NCBI GenBank assembly: GCA_963793465.1
Contig: CAWCAJ010000012.1
Location: 558,001-622,000, forward strand
Source of the DNA: CAJQPP01 sp963793465
Lineage (GTDB): Bacteria > Planctomycetota > Planctomycetia > Pirellulales > Pirellulaceae
Direction: 5' to 3'
Length of the DNA stretch: 64,000 nucleotides
Of this stretch, positions 54,313-63,534 are shown one piece after another. The notes under the pieces are model-generated. The model searched no databases and had not been told where the DNA came from. It saw only the letters and a list, made by a program, of their open reading frames with translations. Every line of letters starts with the position of its first letter. The stretch's first letter is position 1. A program made the position numbers and the translations under genes.

Positions 54313-55141
54313 GGTCATAGGTAATGGCATCGGCAACGATGATCTGACCGCGGCCCAACTTCCGGGTCGCCGCTTGATACTTCTGCTCTGCGGGGGCCAT
54401 CAGGGCCAGCAAATCCAATTGGCGGCGCCCGTCGCAAGGATGAGCCACCAGGAAATCGCTGGTCGTTGCCCCCTCGAGGTTTCGAAAACGGTTCCAGAAA
54501 CGGGGGGCTTCGTTGGGATCGTAACCGGCTTGCGCCATCAACTGCACAGCCAGCTGGTCCGCTTCCAATTCCTGCTGACGGTTGTACGGCAGAATTTCGT
54601 TATCGTGGGAGGCCATCGCATAGGCCCTCCTCAGTCGTTGTTGGTCAGGATCCCGATTTCCCGTCAGGCGACCGAGAATTTCATGGGGACTCCTACGCAA
54701 CGCAGTTTGAGCCATCCGTTCCCCCCCATGTCGAGCCAGCGTATGTGCCATTTCGTGGGACATGACCACGGCCAGTCCCGCTTCGTTTTCACAAACGGGC
54801 AGGATTCCCTCGCACACGGCCACTTTACCACCGGGCAAGCAGAAGACGTTCTGTTCCTGATTTTCGATCAGGCGAAACTCCCAGTCCAGTTCGGGACGTT
54901 GGGCTTGACCGGCGATGTTCTGGCCCACCCGGGTCACCAATTGCACCAGGGGAAGGTTCTGTGAAGCCGTTTCCGATTTCAGATACTCTTCGAAAACCTC
55001 CGCCGCCAGCGTGGCCTCCTGATTTTCGGACAACAGCATCCATTGCCGACGACCGGTGACCGGGGTTGCCCGGCAGCCCAGCAGGCACCCGGCAATTCCC
55101 AAAAGCCCGGTGCCTTGAATCCACTGTCGCCGATCCATCAT
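54299..55141 (-). CDS. M48 family metallopeptidase (lipoprotein)
   Basis: The 280-aa protein begins MMDRRQWIQGTG and has a lipobox-like LLGIAGC, so it is probably anchored in the outer or inner membrane. The M48 domain has HEMAHTLARHGGERM (HExxH), with a third ligand in ELEADQLAVQL. Start codons at 55141 and 55138 are adjacent. A tandem array overlaps its stop. It is a paralog in family of 50764-51621. Envelope quality control is a likely role. Confidence 0.88.
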   Translation of the reverse strand: MMDRRQWIQGTGLLGIAGCLLGCRATPVTGRRQWMLLSENQEATLAAEVFEEYLKSETASQNLPLVQLVTRVGQNIAGQAQRPELDWEFRLIENQEQNVFCLPGGKVAVCEGILPVCENEAGLAVVMSHEMAHTLARHGGERMAQTALRRSPHEILGRLTGNRDPDQQRLRRAYAMASHDNEILPYNRQQELEADQLAVQLMAQAGYDPNEAPRFWNRFRNLEGATTSDFLVAHPCDGRRQLDLLALMAPAEQKYQAATRKLGRGQIIVADAITYDHSVM

Positions 55142-55592
55142 GTTCGCCTGTTCCTGACTGCTCCGCACGCTCTGATTTGCTCCGCACGTTTTCATTCTGG
55201 GAGGGGAAATAAAGGGTTGGCCCCGGTCCGTCGTCACGCGGACAGCCCACGACACCGTGGGGCCGTCGAGACCACCCGGGCAGAGTGGACATTAGCGGGT
55301 CTCTATTAGCGAGTCTTTGTCAGTTGGTCCAATGCAAAAAAAGCTCAGCGATTCCACCCATTCACGTACAGCGTGGCGAATGGGACAACAATCGCGAATT
55401 TGTGGGCTGACCTTAATGGGCATCGACGGGTTTCTCGATAGAGTTAAAATAGGTCGCTGCTGACAGCGAGCTATCACTAACCAGCTTGTTTTTTCCCCGC
55501 TACCTTTCTCCTGTGCTACCAGCGGCAGAACATTGGACAAGAATCCAGGCCATCGACACGAAATCAGCGCCAAGAAGTACAAGGAGCGGGCG
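55142..55592. other. Intergenic region upstream of the export/UDG operon
   Basis: No gene is convincing. There are a 19-base-spaced repeat of gctccgcacg (55160 and 55179) and a 14-bp duplication (55291-55318). A TAAAAT (55445-55450) may be a -10 element but lacks a good -35. An open frame from 55533 is possible as an extended start of the next gene. Confidence 0.4.
55291..55318. repeat. 14-bp direct tandem duplication
   Basis: attagcgggtctct is followed directly by attagcgagtcttt. It lies in the intergenic region before the membrane-protein gene. Confidence 0.8.
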
Positions 55593-56414
55593 TTGGATGA
55601 ATTGCTCCATGAGGACCTGCCCCCCGACGAGTTGCGTTTGTCGCTGATTCAATCCATTACGGGGTTTGAACGCAATTTCAGACGAGAATTCCCGCTCATC
55701 TGGTTGGCGACGCTGGTGGGGCCGGTCTTGCTGACGATTGGTTTGCTGGTATTGATGGGCCTGGGAAATGGCTGGGAGATGCCCAGCAAGTATCTATGGG
55801 CGGCGGCCGCTACTTTTTTTGTATTTGGCCGGTTTGTCATTCTGGTGGGACAGGATAGCGCGGCCTTGAGCGAGGCCCCTGCCTGGTTTTCCGAGTTAGG
55901 CCTGACCCCGGAACAGCTTTTCGGAATGGTTACTTACATGGACGTTTTGATCGCCCTGTTTGTGACCTTCCATATGGGAATCCTGTTTCGATTACCCTGG
56001 TTGGGAACCAAGATTGCCGGATTGGCTTCGGACGGCAAGTTCATCATGGAGCAGCAACCCTGGTTGCGGCGTTTGGCCTTTTTTGCCTTGATTGGCTTTG
56101 TGGTTTTCCCAACCTCCACCACGGGCAGCATCGGAGGTTCCATATTTGGCCGCCTGCTTGGCCTGGGTCGTTTTCGCACGGTGCTGGGCGTCATGCTGGG
56201 CAGCCTGTTGGGCAATTCGCTGATGTACCATTTCGCGAAAGAGATCAACGAATGGATTGGCCCCGACTCATTTTGGTTGAAGATATCCGGGATTCTTTTG
56301 CTGGTTGTGGGAGTGATGTTTATCGAGTTGCGGTACCGCAAGGCCCGCAATAAATATCTGCTGGAACAACAGACGCGGCACTCAAAAAAGTCTGAAATTA
56401 ATAGGATCCCATGA
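55593..56414 (+). CDS. Sm_multidrug_ex-like membrane protein
   Basis: The protein (273 aa from the TTG at 55593, which has AAGGAG 6 bases upstream; 293 aa from a TTG at 55533) has a polar N-terminus. Six or so hydrophobic segments follow, and a C-terminal block FPTSTTGSIGGSIFGRLLG...LGSLLGNSLMY resembles the small multidrug export family (COG2426). The function of that family is poorly known. The stop overlaps the UDG start by 4 bases (ATGA). Confidence 0.7.
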   Translation: MDELLHEDLPPDELRLSLIQSITGFERNFRREFPLIWLATLVGPVLLTIGLLVLMGLGNGWEMPSKYLWAAAATFFVFGRFVILVGQDSAALSEAPAWFSELGLTPEQLFGMVTYMDVLIALFVTFHMGILFRLPWLGTKIAGLASDGKFIMEQQPWLRRLAFFALIGFVVFPTSTTGSIGGSIFGRLLGLGRFRTVLGVMLGSLLGNSLMYHFAKEINEWIGPDSFWLKISGILLLVVGVMFIELRYRKARNKYLLEQQTRHSKKSEINRIP

Positions 56415-57103
56415 CCGGTTGGGGAGCGTTGAATCAAACCATCATTGCCTGTGATCGCTGTCCGCGTTTGCGTGACCATTGTCGGAAAACCGCCCAGCAG
56501 AAACGGCGGGCATTTCAGGCAGAAGACTACTGGGGTCAACCCGTTCCCAATTTTGGGCCTCGGAAAGCAGCCGTCTTGATCGTCGGTTTGGCACCGGCGG
56601 CCCATGGTGCCAATCGAACGGGCCGCATGTTTACGGGAGACCGCAGCGGAGACTGGCTGTTTCGTGCTTTGTGCAAAGCAGGTTTTGCCTCGCAAGCGAA
56701 CTCGGAGGGGATGGGTGACGGTTTAAGGATGGTGGATTGTGCCATCACGGCGGTCTGCCACTGTGCGCCGCCGGAAAACAAACCCAGCACATCGGAGATC
56801 GCCAATTGCCAACCATTCCTGAGCCAGACGATTCGCCTGAATAACCCGCGGGTGATCGTGGCCCTGGGTGGCCTGGCCTGGACCCGGGTACTGCATTGGG
56901 CGGTGCACATCGACGGCATGGTGGTTCGCCCACGACCCAAATTTGGGCACGGCAATCAGGTTTCGTTGCCCAAAAACAGGAAACTGCTTGGCAGTTACCA
57001 CCCCAGCCAGCAAAATACGTTTACCGGTCGCCTTACCGAGCCCATGTTCGATGCCATCTTTGAGCAAGCACGGGAGCTGGCCGCAATAAATCACGCACCC
57101 TAA
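56411..57103 (+). CDS. Uracil-DNA glycosylase family 5 (UDGb)
   Basis: The 230-aa protein has the family-5 motif GLAPAAHGANRTGRMFTGD and a C-terminal SYHPSQQNT block. An early CDRCPRLRDHC cluster could bind an iron-sulfur cluster, as in families 4 and 5. It removes uracil (and sometimes xanthine or hypoxanthine) from DNA. It is translationally coupled to the membrane-protein gene, and a CPBP protease gene follows after 18 bases. The neighbours do not explain a repair role, so this may only be shared transcription. Confidence 0.93.
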   Translation: MTGWGALNQTIIACDRCPRLRDHCRKTAQQKRRAFQAEDYWGQPVPNFGPRKAAVLIVGLAPAAHGANRTGRMFTGDRSGDWLFRALCKAGFASQANSEGMGDGLRMVDCAITAVCHCAPPENKPSTSEIANCQPFLSQTIRLNNPRVIVALGGLAWTRVLHWAVHIDGMVVRPRPKFGHGNQVSLPKNRKLLGSYHPSQQNTFTGRLTEPMFDAIFEQARELAAINHAP

Positions 57104-57121
57104 CTCTTCCCACCAGCCGAC

Positions 57122-58654
57122 GTGACCGACGAATTATTCCCAGCCCGAAACTCCGTACCTGAACTTTCACTGGATCGTGAGTTGGGACCTGAATGGGATG
57201 ACCTTTCGGTTCTCGACCAGCTGAATCCCCAGCATCGCAAACGGATTCGCGGACCGGCCTGGTTGGCCTGGTTGGTTGTGATTGGCTTGACCCTGGTCAT
57301 GATGCTGAATGCCTTTATGACTCAAAGCCCGCAGACCGAAGTCGAAATGTCCAAGGGAGAGCTTTTGCAGCCCGTACTGATGGGTAAGTTTGCATTGGGG
57401 CTGCGGGAACTCTCGGGCCAGCGTAAGGGTGCAGAACTCAAACAACAGGCCGAAGATTTTTTGCAGGCCATTGACTTTGGGCCTCTGGAGCAGCGGTTTT
57501 GCCATGCCATCCTGGTAAACGAGTTCTTTGGGCCGGAACAGGCCCTGCAGGCATTGGCTGACCTGCGTCAAAAGACGGCCAAGGCGGAGCTGGAATACAA
57601 TCCCCAACAGGCTCGGGCCGAGACGATTTTGACCGACATTTTCAATCAATTACAGACTGAGCAGACGCTGCAGATTGCGGAAACCGATCGCAGTTTCCTG
57701 ATCGACGCCTACCCATGGTACGGCGAATTGGCTCTGAACTCCCAGAGCACGGATTCTTCCAGGCGGGCGGAGATCCTGAGCCGGGCCGAATTCTCGGTGA
57801 TCCTGATGTTGTTGGGCGTGGTGTGCCTGGTGGGGCTGCTGATTGCCGGGGTCATTGCCTGGTTCATTTTCATGGCTCGCATCTTCAGCGGCTCGCTCAG
57901 ACATCGCGTGGTTGATGATTCTCGCTACGGATCGGTTTACATTGAGACCTTTGCGTTATGGTTTCTGCTGTTTGTCGGAATCTCCGTGGCTATCGGTTTT
58001 TCGGGTGTCAAAAGCATGAGCATGTCGATTGCCGCGATCATGATGCTGTTGCCTTTGTCCGCGTTGATCTGGCCGATTCTGCGTGGCGTTCCGGCGAGCG
58101 ATCTGTTGCAGGACGTGGGCTTGCAGCCCAGGAATCCGTTTGTCGAAGTGTTGGCCGGCTGTGTGGCCTATCTGGCGTTGTTGCCGCCGCTGGTGGTGGG
58201 CATCATCTGTTCCATGATACTGATGGCGATCCTGAGTCTGTTTCAATCCTCGGGACCCCTGAATGAATTTGCCCCCAATGGCGTTCCTCATCCAATTGCC
58301 AATGAAGCGTTTGGCGGAGACCCGTTGCAGGTGATGATGACGATTCTCTTCATCGCCGCGGTCTTGGCCCCGCTGACGGAGGAAATCATGTTTCGGGGCG
58401 TGTTGTACCGAACCCTGCGGGACAGTAGTCGGCAAATGGCCCGTTGGGTCAGTATCCTGTTTGCCGCCCTTTTCAGCAGTCTGATTTTTGCTGCCATTCA
58501 CCCCCAGGGGATCGTGGGCATTCCCGTGCTGACCATATTGGCATTCGGCTTTTGTCTGGTCCGACAATGGCGTGGGTCATTAATTGCCCCGATCACCATG
58601 CATGCCATCCATAATGGACTGGCCACCTGTTTTTTGATCCCGCTGTTGATCTGA
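57122..58654 (+). CDS. CPBP family intramembrane metalloprotease
   Basis: The 510-aa protein has an N-terminal hydrophobic segment and a long soluble helical domain of unknown role (about residues 80-200). A membrane part from about 220 follows. The CPBP/CAAX motifs are EEIMFRGVLYR (EExxxR), FAAIHPQG and a final HAIHNG. These are intramembrane proteases (type II CAAX-like, bacteriocin-maturation or immunity relatives). The GTG at 57122 is used as start; no good ribosome site is visible. It lies in an operon with the UDG gene and converges on the zinc-ribbon gene. Confidence 0.85.
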   Translation: MTDELFPARNSVPELSLDRELGPEWDDLSVLDQLNPQHRKRIRGPAWLAWLVVIGLTLVMMLNAFMTQSPQTEVEMSKGELLQPVLMGKFALGLRELSGQRKGAELKQQAEDFLQAIDFGPLEQRFCHAILVNEFFGPEQALQALADLRQKTAKAELEYNPQQARAETILTDIFNQLQTEQTLQIAETDRSFLIDAYPWYGELALNSQSTDSSRRAEILSRAEFSVILMLLGVVCLVGLLIAGVIAWFIFMARIFSGSLRHRVVDDSRYGSVYIETFALWFLLFVGISVAIGFSGVKSMSMSIAAIMMLLPLSALIWPILRGVPASDLLQDVGLQPRNPFVEVLAGCVAYLALLPPLVVGIICSMILMAILSLFQSSGPLNEFAPNGVPHPIANEAFGGDPLQVMMTILFIAAVLAPLTEEIMFRGVLYRTLRDSSRQMARWVSILFAALFSSLIFAAIHPQGIVGIPVLTILAFGFCLVRQWRGSLIAPITMHAIHNGLATCFLIPLLI

Positions 58655-58691
58655 CCGAGACCCCCGGAACCGCAAGCCAGCGGACGACGGA

Positions 58692-60629
58692 TCAGGGGCT
58701 GGCTGAAGCCGTCATCCAGCGAACGACGTTGCCCACGTGATCCCCCAGAATCCACCAGTAGACAAACAGCAGGGCCACCTGGAATGCGGACACGAAGAAG
58801 GCCAGAAAGCCCCACCCGCCCACACAGAGACTGAGGATCCAAATCGAGGCGATCAACAACAGGCTGATGCCAAAGGCAGCCAAGAGAAACCGCCACCAGC
58901 GATTTCTCAGGGGCCCAAAGGCCTGAAAGACTTCAGGTGAAATCAGTGCGGCGGGCGATTCGTGAAAGACCACTGAGGAAAGGACTAAGGGGGCCAAGGT
59001 CAGGGAACTGATCAACAGCAACGAGAACAGCCAGAATGAATTCCCGGTGACCAGAGCCAACAAGGTCCCCATGATTACGCCGGGAAAGCCCGCCAACCAA
59101 AAACTCGTCCCCACGTAGATGAACTGACTGAACCAGTCGGCCAATGAGAATTCGGGCCAATCCCCAAGTGTCTCGCTCTGCTCCATCGCCATGCCGATCA
59201 TGGCGTTAGCCACAACTCCCAGAAAAAACAGCGTGATCAATAAAGGGACTCCGCCCAAGGCCACCAAAGCGAATCCTCCGAATTTTTGCATGGCGTTGAA
59301 TTCGGGCCCAAAATAACTGAATCCGAGCAGGATCAGCCAGTAGCTCGCGCCGATAATCGCCGTCGCGATGCCGATCCGGATCAGACCCTGAAAGTCCCGC
59401 AGAGGTTTCAGGGCCCGGACGGCCCAGACGCCCAGTCGGTCCAGCAGCCCGGGATAATCGGCGGGTGGTTGACCGGCCATGCCCTGGCCGGCCGCAGGGG
59501 ATTTCGAGGGATATGTTTTCTGACTTCGCTTTTCACGCTTGGGTCGTGTCGGTTCTATGGAAACCGGATCGGAAATATTGGTGGTGGTCGACACAGAGTG
59601 CAGGGGGGGGCGTTGTTTCGGTTGGGGTTTTCCCGTCACGGGCTGCATCCGATAGTCTGCTTCGACATCCCCTTCTGGCGGCAGGCGTTTTCCGGATGCG
59701 GAGGGGCGGTTTCCTGTGCGTGGCCCCGTCGCCGCAGTGCCGCGATTCTCGCGCGAGCCGAAGTCCGTCGTGTTGGATGATTGGGTCGTGTCGGACGCAT
59801 CCGGATCGGGAGTCGTCGCTTCGTGCTCCCGTTCCCGTCGCTTCTCAAAAAAGTCCGCGTCATCGTAGTCAATCTCGCCCAGCGTGATGTCAAAGGTCGT
59901 ATCGATGGGCTGCAAGTCCTCCGGTTCGCTCAAGCGGTAGCCCCCGTCGTCATCAACCTCGGCTTCGACACTCAGGACCGGCGTGGGCTCCACCGTGGGT
60001 GGAGGTACATTGACCAGGGAATGGCAGTCGTGGCATTTAATTTGAGTTCCCACCTGGCTGACGCGGGCATAAAGCAGCGATCCACACAGGTGACAGACCA
60101 CGGGAAACTGCCCATCGGCGGGCGTTACGCCTTCGATTTCCAGGTTGGCGTAGGCATCGATCTCGAAAGGATCGGACACGAACTCCAAAGGGACGGTGTC
60201 GGGCGTGCCGATCAGATCACCCAAGTCATCGTCCTGCCCAGCGGCCGGAAAATCAGCGGGAAGCGTTGCGGGTCCATCGGTAAGGGACTCCGGAGGGGCC
60301 GTGCGACCCGGACTCAATAGTGGATCCTCGGCCAATTGCAGGTCGTCGGCGGGTTCCTGTCGATTGGCGTTGACCCGTCTCGGTTCATCCACCGAGCCTG
60401 AATCAGTCGTGGCAGTGGCCTCCTGGGAAGTCGCCGTGTCGAGGATATCATCGTCCAGGCTCAACCAGTCGGCGTCGGTTGATGAAGCGGTGTTCCCGGA
60501 AGGGGAACCGGGCAACTTGATTTCCTGCTGGCAGCGGGGGCAGCCAATGGTCTGGCCGGCCTGTTCCGCATAAACGAAAATGGAGGCGTCGCATTTGGGG
60601 CAACGAATTTCGTTGTAGTTTTCAGTCAC
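58692..60629 (-). CDS. Double zinc-ribbon polytopic membrane protein
   Basis: The 645-aa protein has two zinc ribbons. The first is near residue 8 (CPKCDAS, CPRCQQE; MJ0042-like) and the second near residue 180 (CHLCGSLLYARVSQ, CHDCHSL). A long acidic and low-complexity linker lies between and after them, then six or more transmembrane helices. The GTG at 60629 has GAGG 7 bases upstream and starts the first ribbon neatly (VTENYNEIRCPKC). The function is unknown. It shares the zinc-ribbon plus membrane plan with 27-770. Confidence 0.8.
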   Translation of the reverse strand: MTENYNEIRCPKCDASIFVYAEQAGQTIGCPRCQQEIKLPGSPSGNTASSTDADWLSLDDDILDTATSQEATATTDSGSVDEPRRVNANRQEPADDLQLAEDPLLSPGRTAPPESLTDGPATLPADFPAAGQDDDLGDLIGTPDTVPLEFVSDPFEIDAYANLEIEGVTPADGQFPVVCHLCGSLLYARVSQVGTQIKCHDCHSLVNVPPPTVEPTPVLSVEAEVDDDGGYRLSEPEDLQPIDTTFDITLGEIDYDDADFFEKRREREHEATTPDPDASDTTQSSNTTDFGSRENRGTAATGPRTGNRPSASGKRLPPEGDVEADYRMQPVTGKPQPKQRPPLHSVSTTTNISDPVSIEPTRPKREKRSQKTYPSKSPAAGQGMAGQPPADYPGLLDRLGVWAVRALKPLRDFQGLIRIGIATAIIGASYWLILLGFSYFGPEFNAMQKFGGFALVALGGVPLLITLFFLGVVANAMIGMAMEQSETLGDWPEFSLADWFSQFIYVGTSFWLAGFPGVIMGTLLALVTGNSFWLFSLLLISSLTLAPLVLSSVVFHESPAALISPEVFQAFGPLRNRWWRFLLAAFGISLLLIASIWILSLCVGGWGFLAFFVSAFQVALLFVYWWILGDHVGNVVRWMTASASP

Positions 60630-60891
60630 TCGGGTTCCTCGGCTACCACGCTTTCCATCTGCCCTTGCCAGGGCCGCACGGTGATTCACAGGTTGTATTT
60701 ACGGTTCCTTGTAAAGATACGCGCAAATCGTTCTTTTACCATTATTAAATTCCCGAACGCGGAGGATAGTGGGCAATTGGTCATGGAACAACGTGATTTC
60801 CTGCAAGACACCGAAGCGACCGCGTCACACGGGCATTCGGAGTCGTCGATTGGATGACTGAAACCAGTTTTCTCCGGGAACGGATCAAATT

Positions 60892-62874
60892 ATGAAAATC
60901 GTCAAGCTTGCTGCGGCCGCGGTCAACCAAACGCCATTGGACTGGCAAGGCAATCTGCAAAACCTGGCGGCCGCAATTGACCAGGCCCGTAGCGAACGGG
61001 TGTCGATTCTCTGTCTCCCGGAATTGTGCATCAGCGGATACGGATGTGACGATGCCTTCCACTCCCACGGCGTGCAACAGACGGCCCTGGAAATGTTGCA
61101 ACGGGTTGCGGAATACACTGCCAATATCACGGTGGCGGTGGGTGTCCCGATTGCCTATGCCGGAGGACTCTTCAACACGGCATGCTTGATCACGGACAGG
61201 AAAATTCTGGGATTTGTGGGAAAGCAACATCTGGCTGGAGACGGCATCCATTATGAGCCACGCTGGTTCAAACCCTGGCCCGCAGGAATTGTTGGGGAAA
61301 TCCGGGTCGCTGGCCAGTCTTACCCGTTGGGCGACATCATCTTTGATGTCGGCGGCGTACGCATCGGCTTTGAGATCTGCGAAGATGCCTGGGTAGCGGA
61401 CCGACCGGGGGCCCGTTGCACTGCCCGTGGTGCCGACCTGATCCTGAATCCCAGTGCCAGTCACTTCTCATTTGGCAAGCATGCCGTGCGTCGGCAATTC
61501 GCGGTCGAAGGCTCACGCGCTTTTCACGTCACTTATGTTTATGCCAACCTGTTGGGCAACGAGGCTGGGCGAGCCATCTACGATGGAGACTGCATGATTG
61601 CCCAACTGGGGGAGATGGTGGCCGTGGGCCCCCGTTTCTCCTTTCAGCCATTCCAGTTGACCACGGCAACGGTGGACATCAATAGTACACGGATGTCCCG
61701 CGGTCGCAGTGGCTCCTTCGAGCCGGAACTGGACGGTGACGAATCGGATGTAATCGAAACACCGTTTGATTTTCCGGACTGCGCTCTGGAAGCAAGACGT
61801 ATCGCCTATCAGGATCCCGCGGATCGCCGCTCTGCCAAGTGTGAAGAATTCACGCGGATCATCGCCCTGGGTCTGTTCGACTATCTGCGTAAGAGTCGTT
61901 CGCGCGGGTTCGTCGTTTCCTTGAGCGGCGGCGTAGACTCCACCGCCACGGTCGTGCTGTGCAGCCTGATGGTGCGTCTGGCAGTTGCCGAGTTGGGTAT
62001 CAGCGAATTCTATCGGCGAGCAGGCCTCACGGAATTCCCGCCCCGGTCTCTCGAAGATGCTTTGGCTCAGCTGATCACCACGGTGTATCAGGCAACCCGC
62101 AATAGTTCGTCGACCACTCAATCCGCCGCCGAACAGGTCGCTGCGGCGATTTCGGCCACGCATCTGTATTTCGACGTGGACCCCCTGGTCGATGCCTATA
62201 CGGCGATCGTCGCTGAACAGTTGGGGCGGCCTTTAAGTTGGCAGACGGACGATCTGGCTTTGCAGAACATCCAAGCCCGCGTTCGCAGTCCGGGGGTCTG
62301 GATGCTGGCGAACATCAAGCAATCCCTGCTGTTATCCACCAGCAATCGCAGCGAAGTGGCCGTCGGTTATGCCACCATGGACGGGGATACCTCCGGCGGT
62401 CTGGCACCGTTGGCGGGTATCGACAAGCACTTCCTGCAAGATTGGTTGCAATGGATCGAAACCGACGGACCCGCCGGATTCGGACCGATACCCGAGGTGC
62501 GTTGTGTCAACCAACAACAACCTACCGCCGAGTTGCGACCCCTGAATTCGAGGCAGACCGACGAAGTCGACCTGATGCCGTACTCGATTCTGGACGTCAT
62601 CGAACGGTACGCGATCCGTGACAAGCTGTTGCCTGAGGAGGTGCACACGCACCTGGTCATCGACTTCCCGGAAACGGATTCGCAACAATTGGGACTGTGG
62701 GTGATCAAGTTCTTCCAGCTGTTTTGTCGCAACCAGTGGAAACGGGAACGCTTTGCCCCGGCCTTTCACGTGGATGATGAGAGTCTGGACCCCAAGACCT
62801 GGTGCCGATTTCCGATCCTCTCGGGGGGCTATGAGTTGGAGATCCAGCGTCTCCGCAGCAAACTCGACATTTGA
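60892..62874 (+). CDS. nadE: Glutamine-dependent NAD+ synthetase
   Basis: The 660-aa protein has an N-terminal nitrilase-type glutaminase domain, with PELCISGYG, a Lys in GKQHLAG and the catalytic Cys in FEICEDAW. The C-terminal synthetase domain has the PP-loop SLSGGVDSTATV. It makes NAD from deamido-NAD, ATP and ammonia from glutamine. The length matches the glutamine-dependent form. The ATG at 60892 is clear, though the ribosome site is weak. A terminator follows the stop. Confidence 0.95.
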   Translation: MKIVKLAAAAVNQTPLDWQGNLQNLAAAIDQARSERVSILCLPELCISGYGCDDAFHSHGVQQTALEMLQRVAEYTANITVAVGVPIAYAGGLFNTACLITDRKILGFVGKQHLAGDGIHYEPRWFKPWPAGIVGEIRVAGQSYPLGDIIFDVGGVRIGFEICEDAWVADRPGARCTARGADLILNPSASHFSFGKHAVRRQFAVEGSRAFHVTYVYANLLGNEAGRAIYDGDCMIAQLGEMVAVGPRFSFQPFQLTTATVDINSTRMSRGRSGSFEPELDGDESDVIETPFDFPDCALEARRIAYQDPADRRSAKCEEFTRIIALGLFDYLRKSRSRGFVVSLSGGVDSTATVVLCSLMVRLAVAELGISEFYRRAGLTEFPPRSLEDALAQLITTVYQATRNSSSTTQSAAEQVAAAISATHLYFDVDPLVDAYTAIVAEQLGRPLSWQTDDLALQNIQARVRSPGVWMLANIKQSLLLSTSNRSEVAVGYATMDGDTSGGLAPLAGIDKHFLQDWLQWIETDGPAGFGPIPEVRCVNQQQPTAELRPLNSRQTDEVDLMPYSILDVIERYAIRDKLLPEEVHTHLVIDFPETDSQQLGLWVIKFFQLFCRNQWKRERFAPAFHVDDESLDPKTWCRFPILSGGYELEIQRLRSKLDI

Positions 62875-62905
62875 CGGGCGCGGTTTTGCCGCGACGCCGC
62901 TGATC

Positions 62906-62941
62906 CCCGTGACCAGGCCTGTATTCAGGCCACGGGTTTTG
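62906..62941 (+). terminator. Terminator after nadE
   Basis: CCCGTG pairs with CACGGG and GCCTG with CAGGC around a TATT loop with a small bulge; TTTT follows. It lies about 30 bases past the nadE stop. Confidence 0.6.
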
Positions 62942-63171
62942 GCCATTCGATGCGGCCACAACGTGTGGCGACCACGCTCGCCCGACCGCCACTGGCACAC
63001 CGAGTGGCAACTGGATACTGGCGCAGAGCCGCCTGGCCGCACAACGCCAGCCAACATGCGGCGTTGGCCCATGCGGCCGGCAACGGCTCCGCAATTGCAA
63101 TAGCCCGCGATTTCGCGGATACTTCGCCTGAAGAAACCAACTTGACCGTTCTGTTAATGGAGCCTCTGCTC

Positions 63172-63534
63172 ATGATTGAAACGCTGGATCGCAGTGCCGG
63201 GAACATCATCGGTTTTCGGATGAGCGAAAAACTGCATGATGAGGATTACAAGACCTTCGTCCCGCAGATCGATAAACTGCTGGAAACTCATCCCAAGATT
63301 CGTCTGCTGGCCTGTTTTGAAGATTTTCATGGCTGGGACATGCACGCGATGTGGGACGACATCAAGTTCGCGACCACTCACTGCACCAAGGTCGATCGCA
63401 TCGCGATTGCCGGGGACCGGAAGTGGGAGGAATGGATGGCCAAAGTCTGCAAACCCTTTACGATGGCCAAGATCCAGTATTTCGACTCCAGCGACCTGGA
63501 CGCTGCCTGGAGGTGGCTGGAGGACGGTGCCTAA
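63172..63534 (+). CDS. SpoIIAA-like (STAS-fold) protein
   Basis: The 120-aa protein matches the SpoIIAA-like family (DUF3478), with IIGFRMSEKLHDEDYKTF, RLLACFEDFHGWDMHAMW and KVDRIAIAGDRKWEEWM. The family is small and cytoplasmic, and its role is not established. The ATG at 63172 has GGAG 9 bases upstream; an ATG at 63157 would add five residues. It follows nadE's terminator by about 230 bases. The next open frame overlaps its stop. Confidence 0.85.
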   Translation: MIETLDRSAGNIIGFRMSEKLHDEDYKTFVPQIDKLLETHPKIRLLACFEDFHGWDMHAMWDDIKFATTHCTKVDRIAIAGDRKWEEWMAKVCKPFTMAKIQYFDSSDLDAAWRWLEDGA

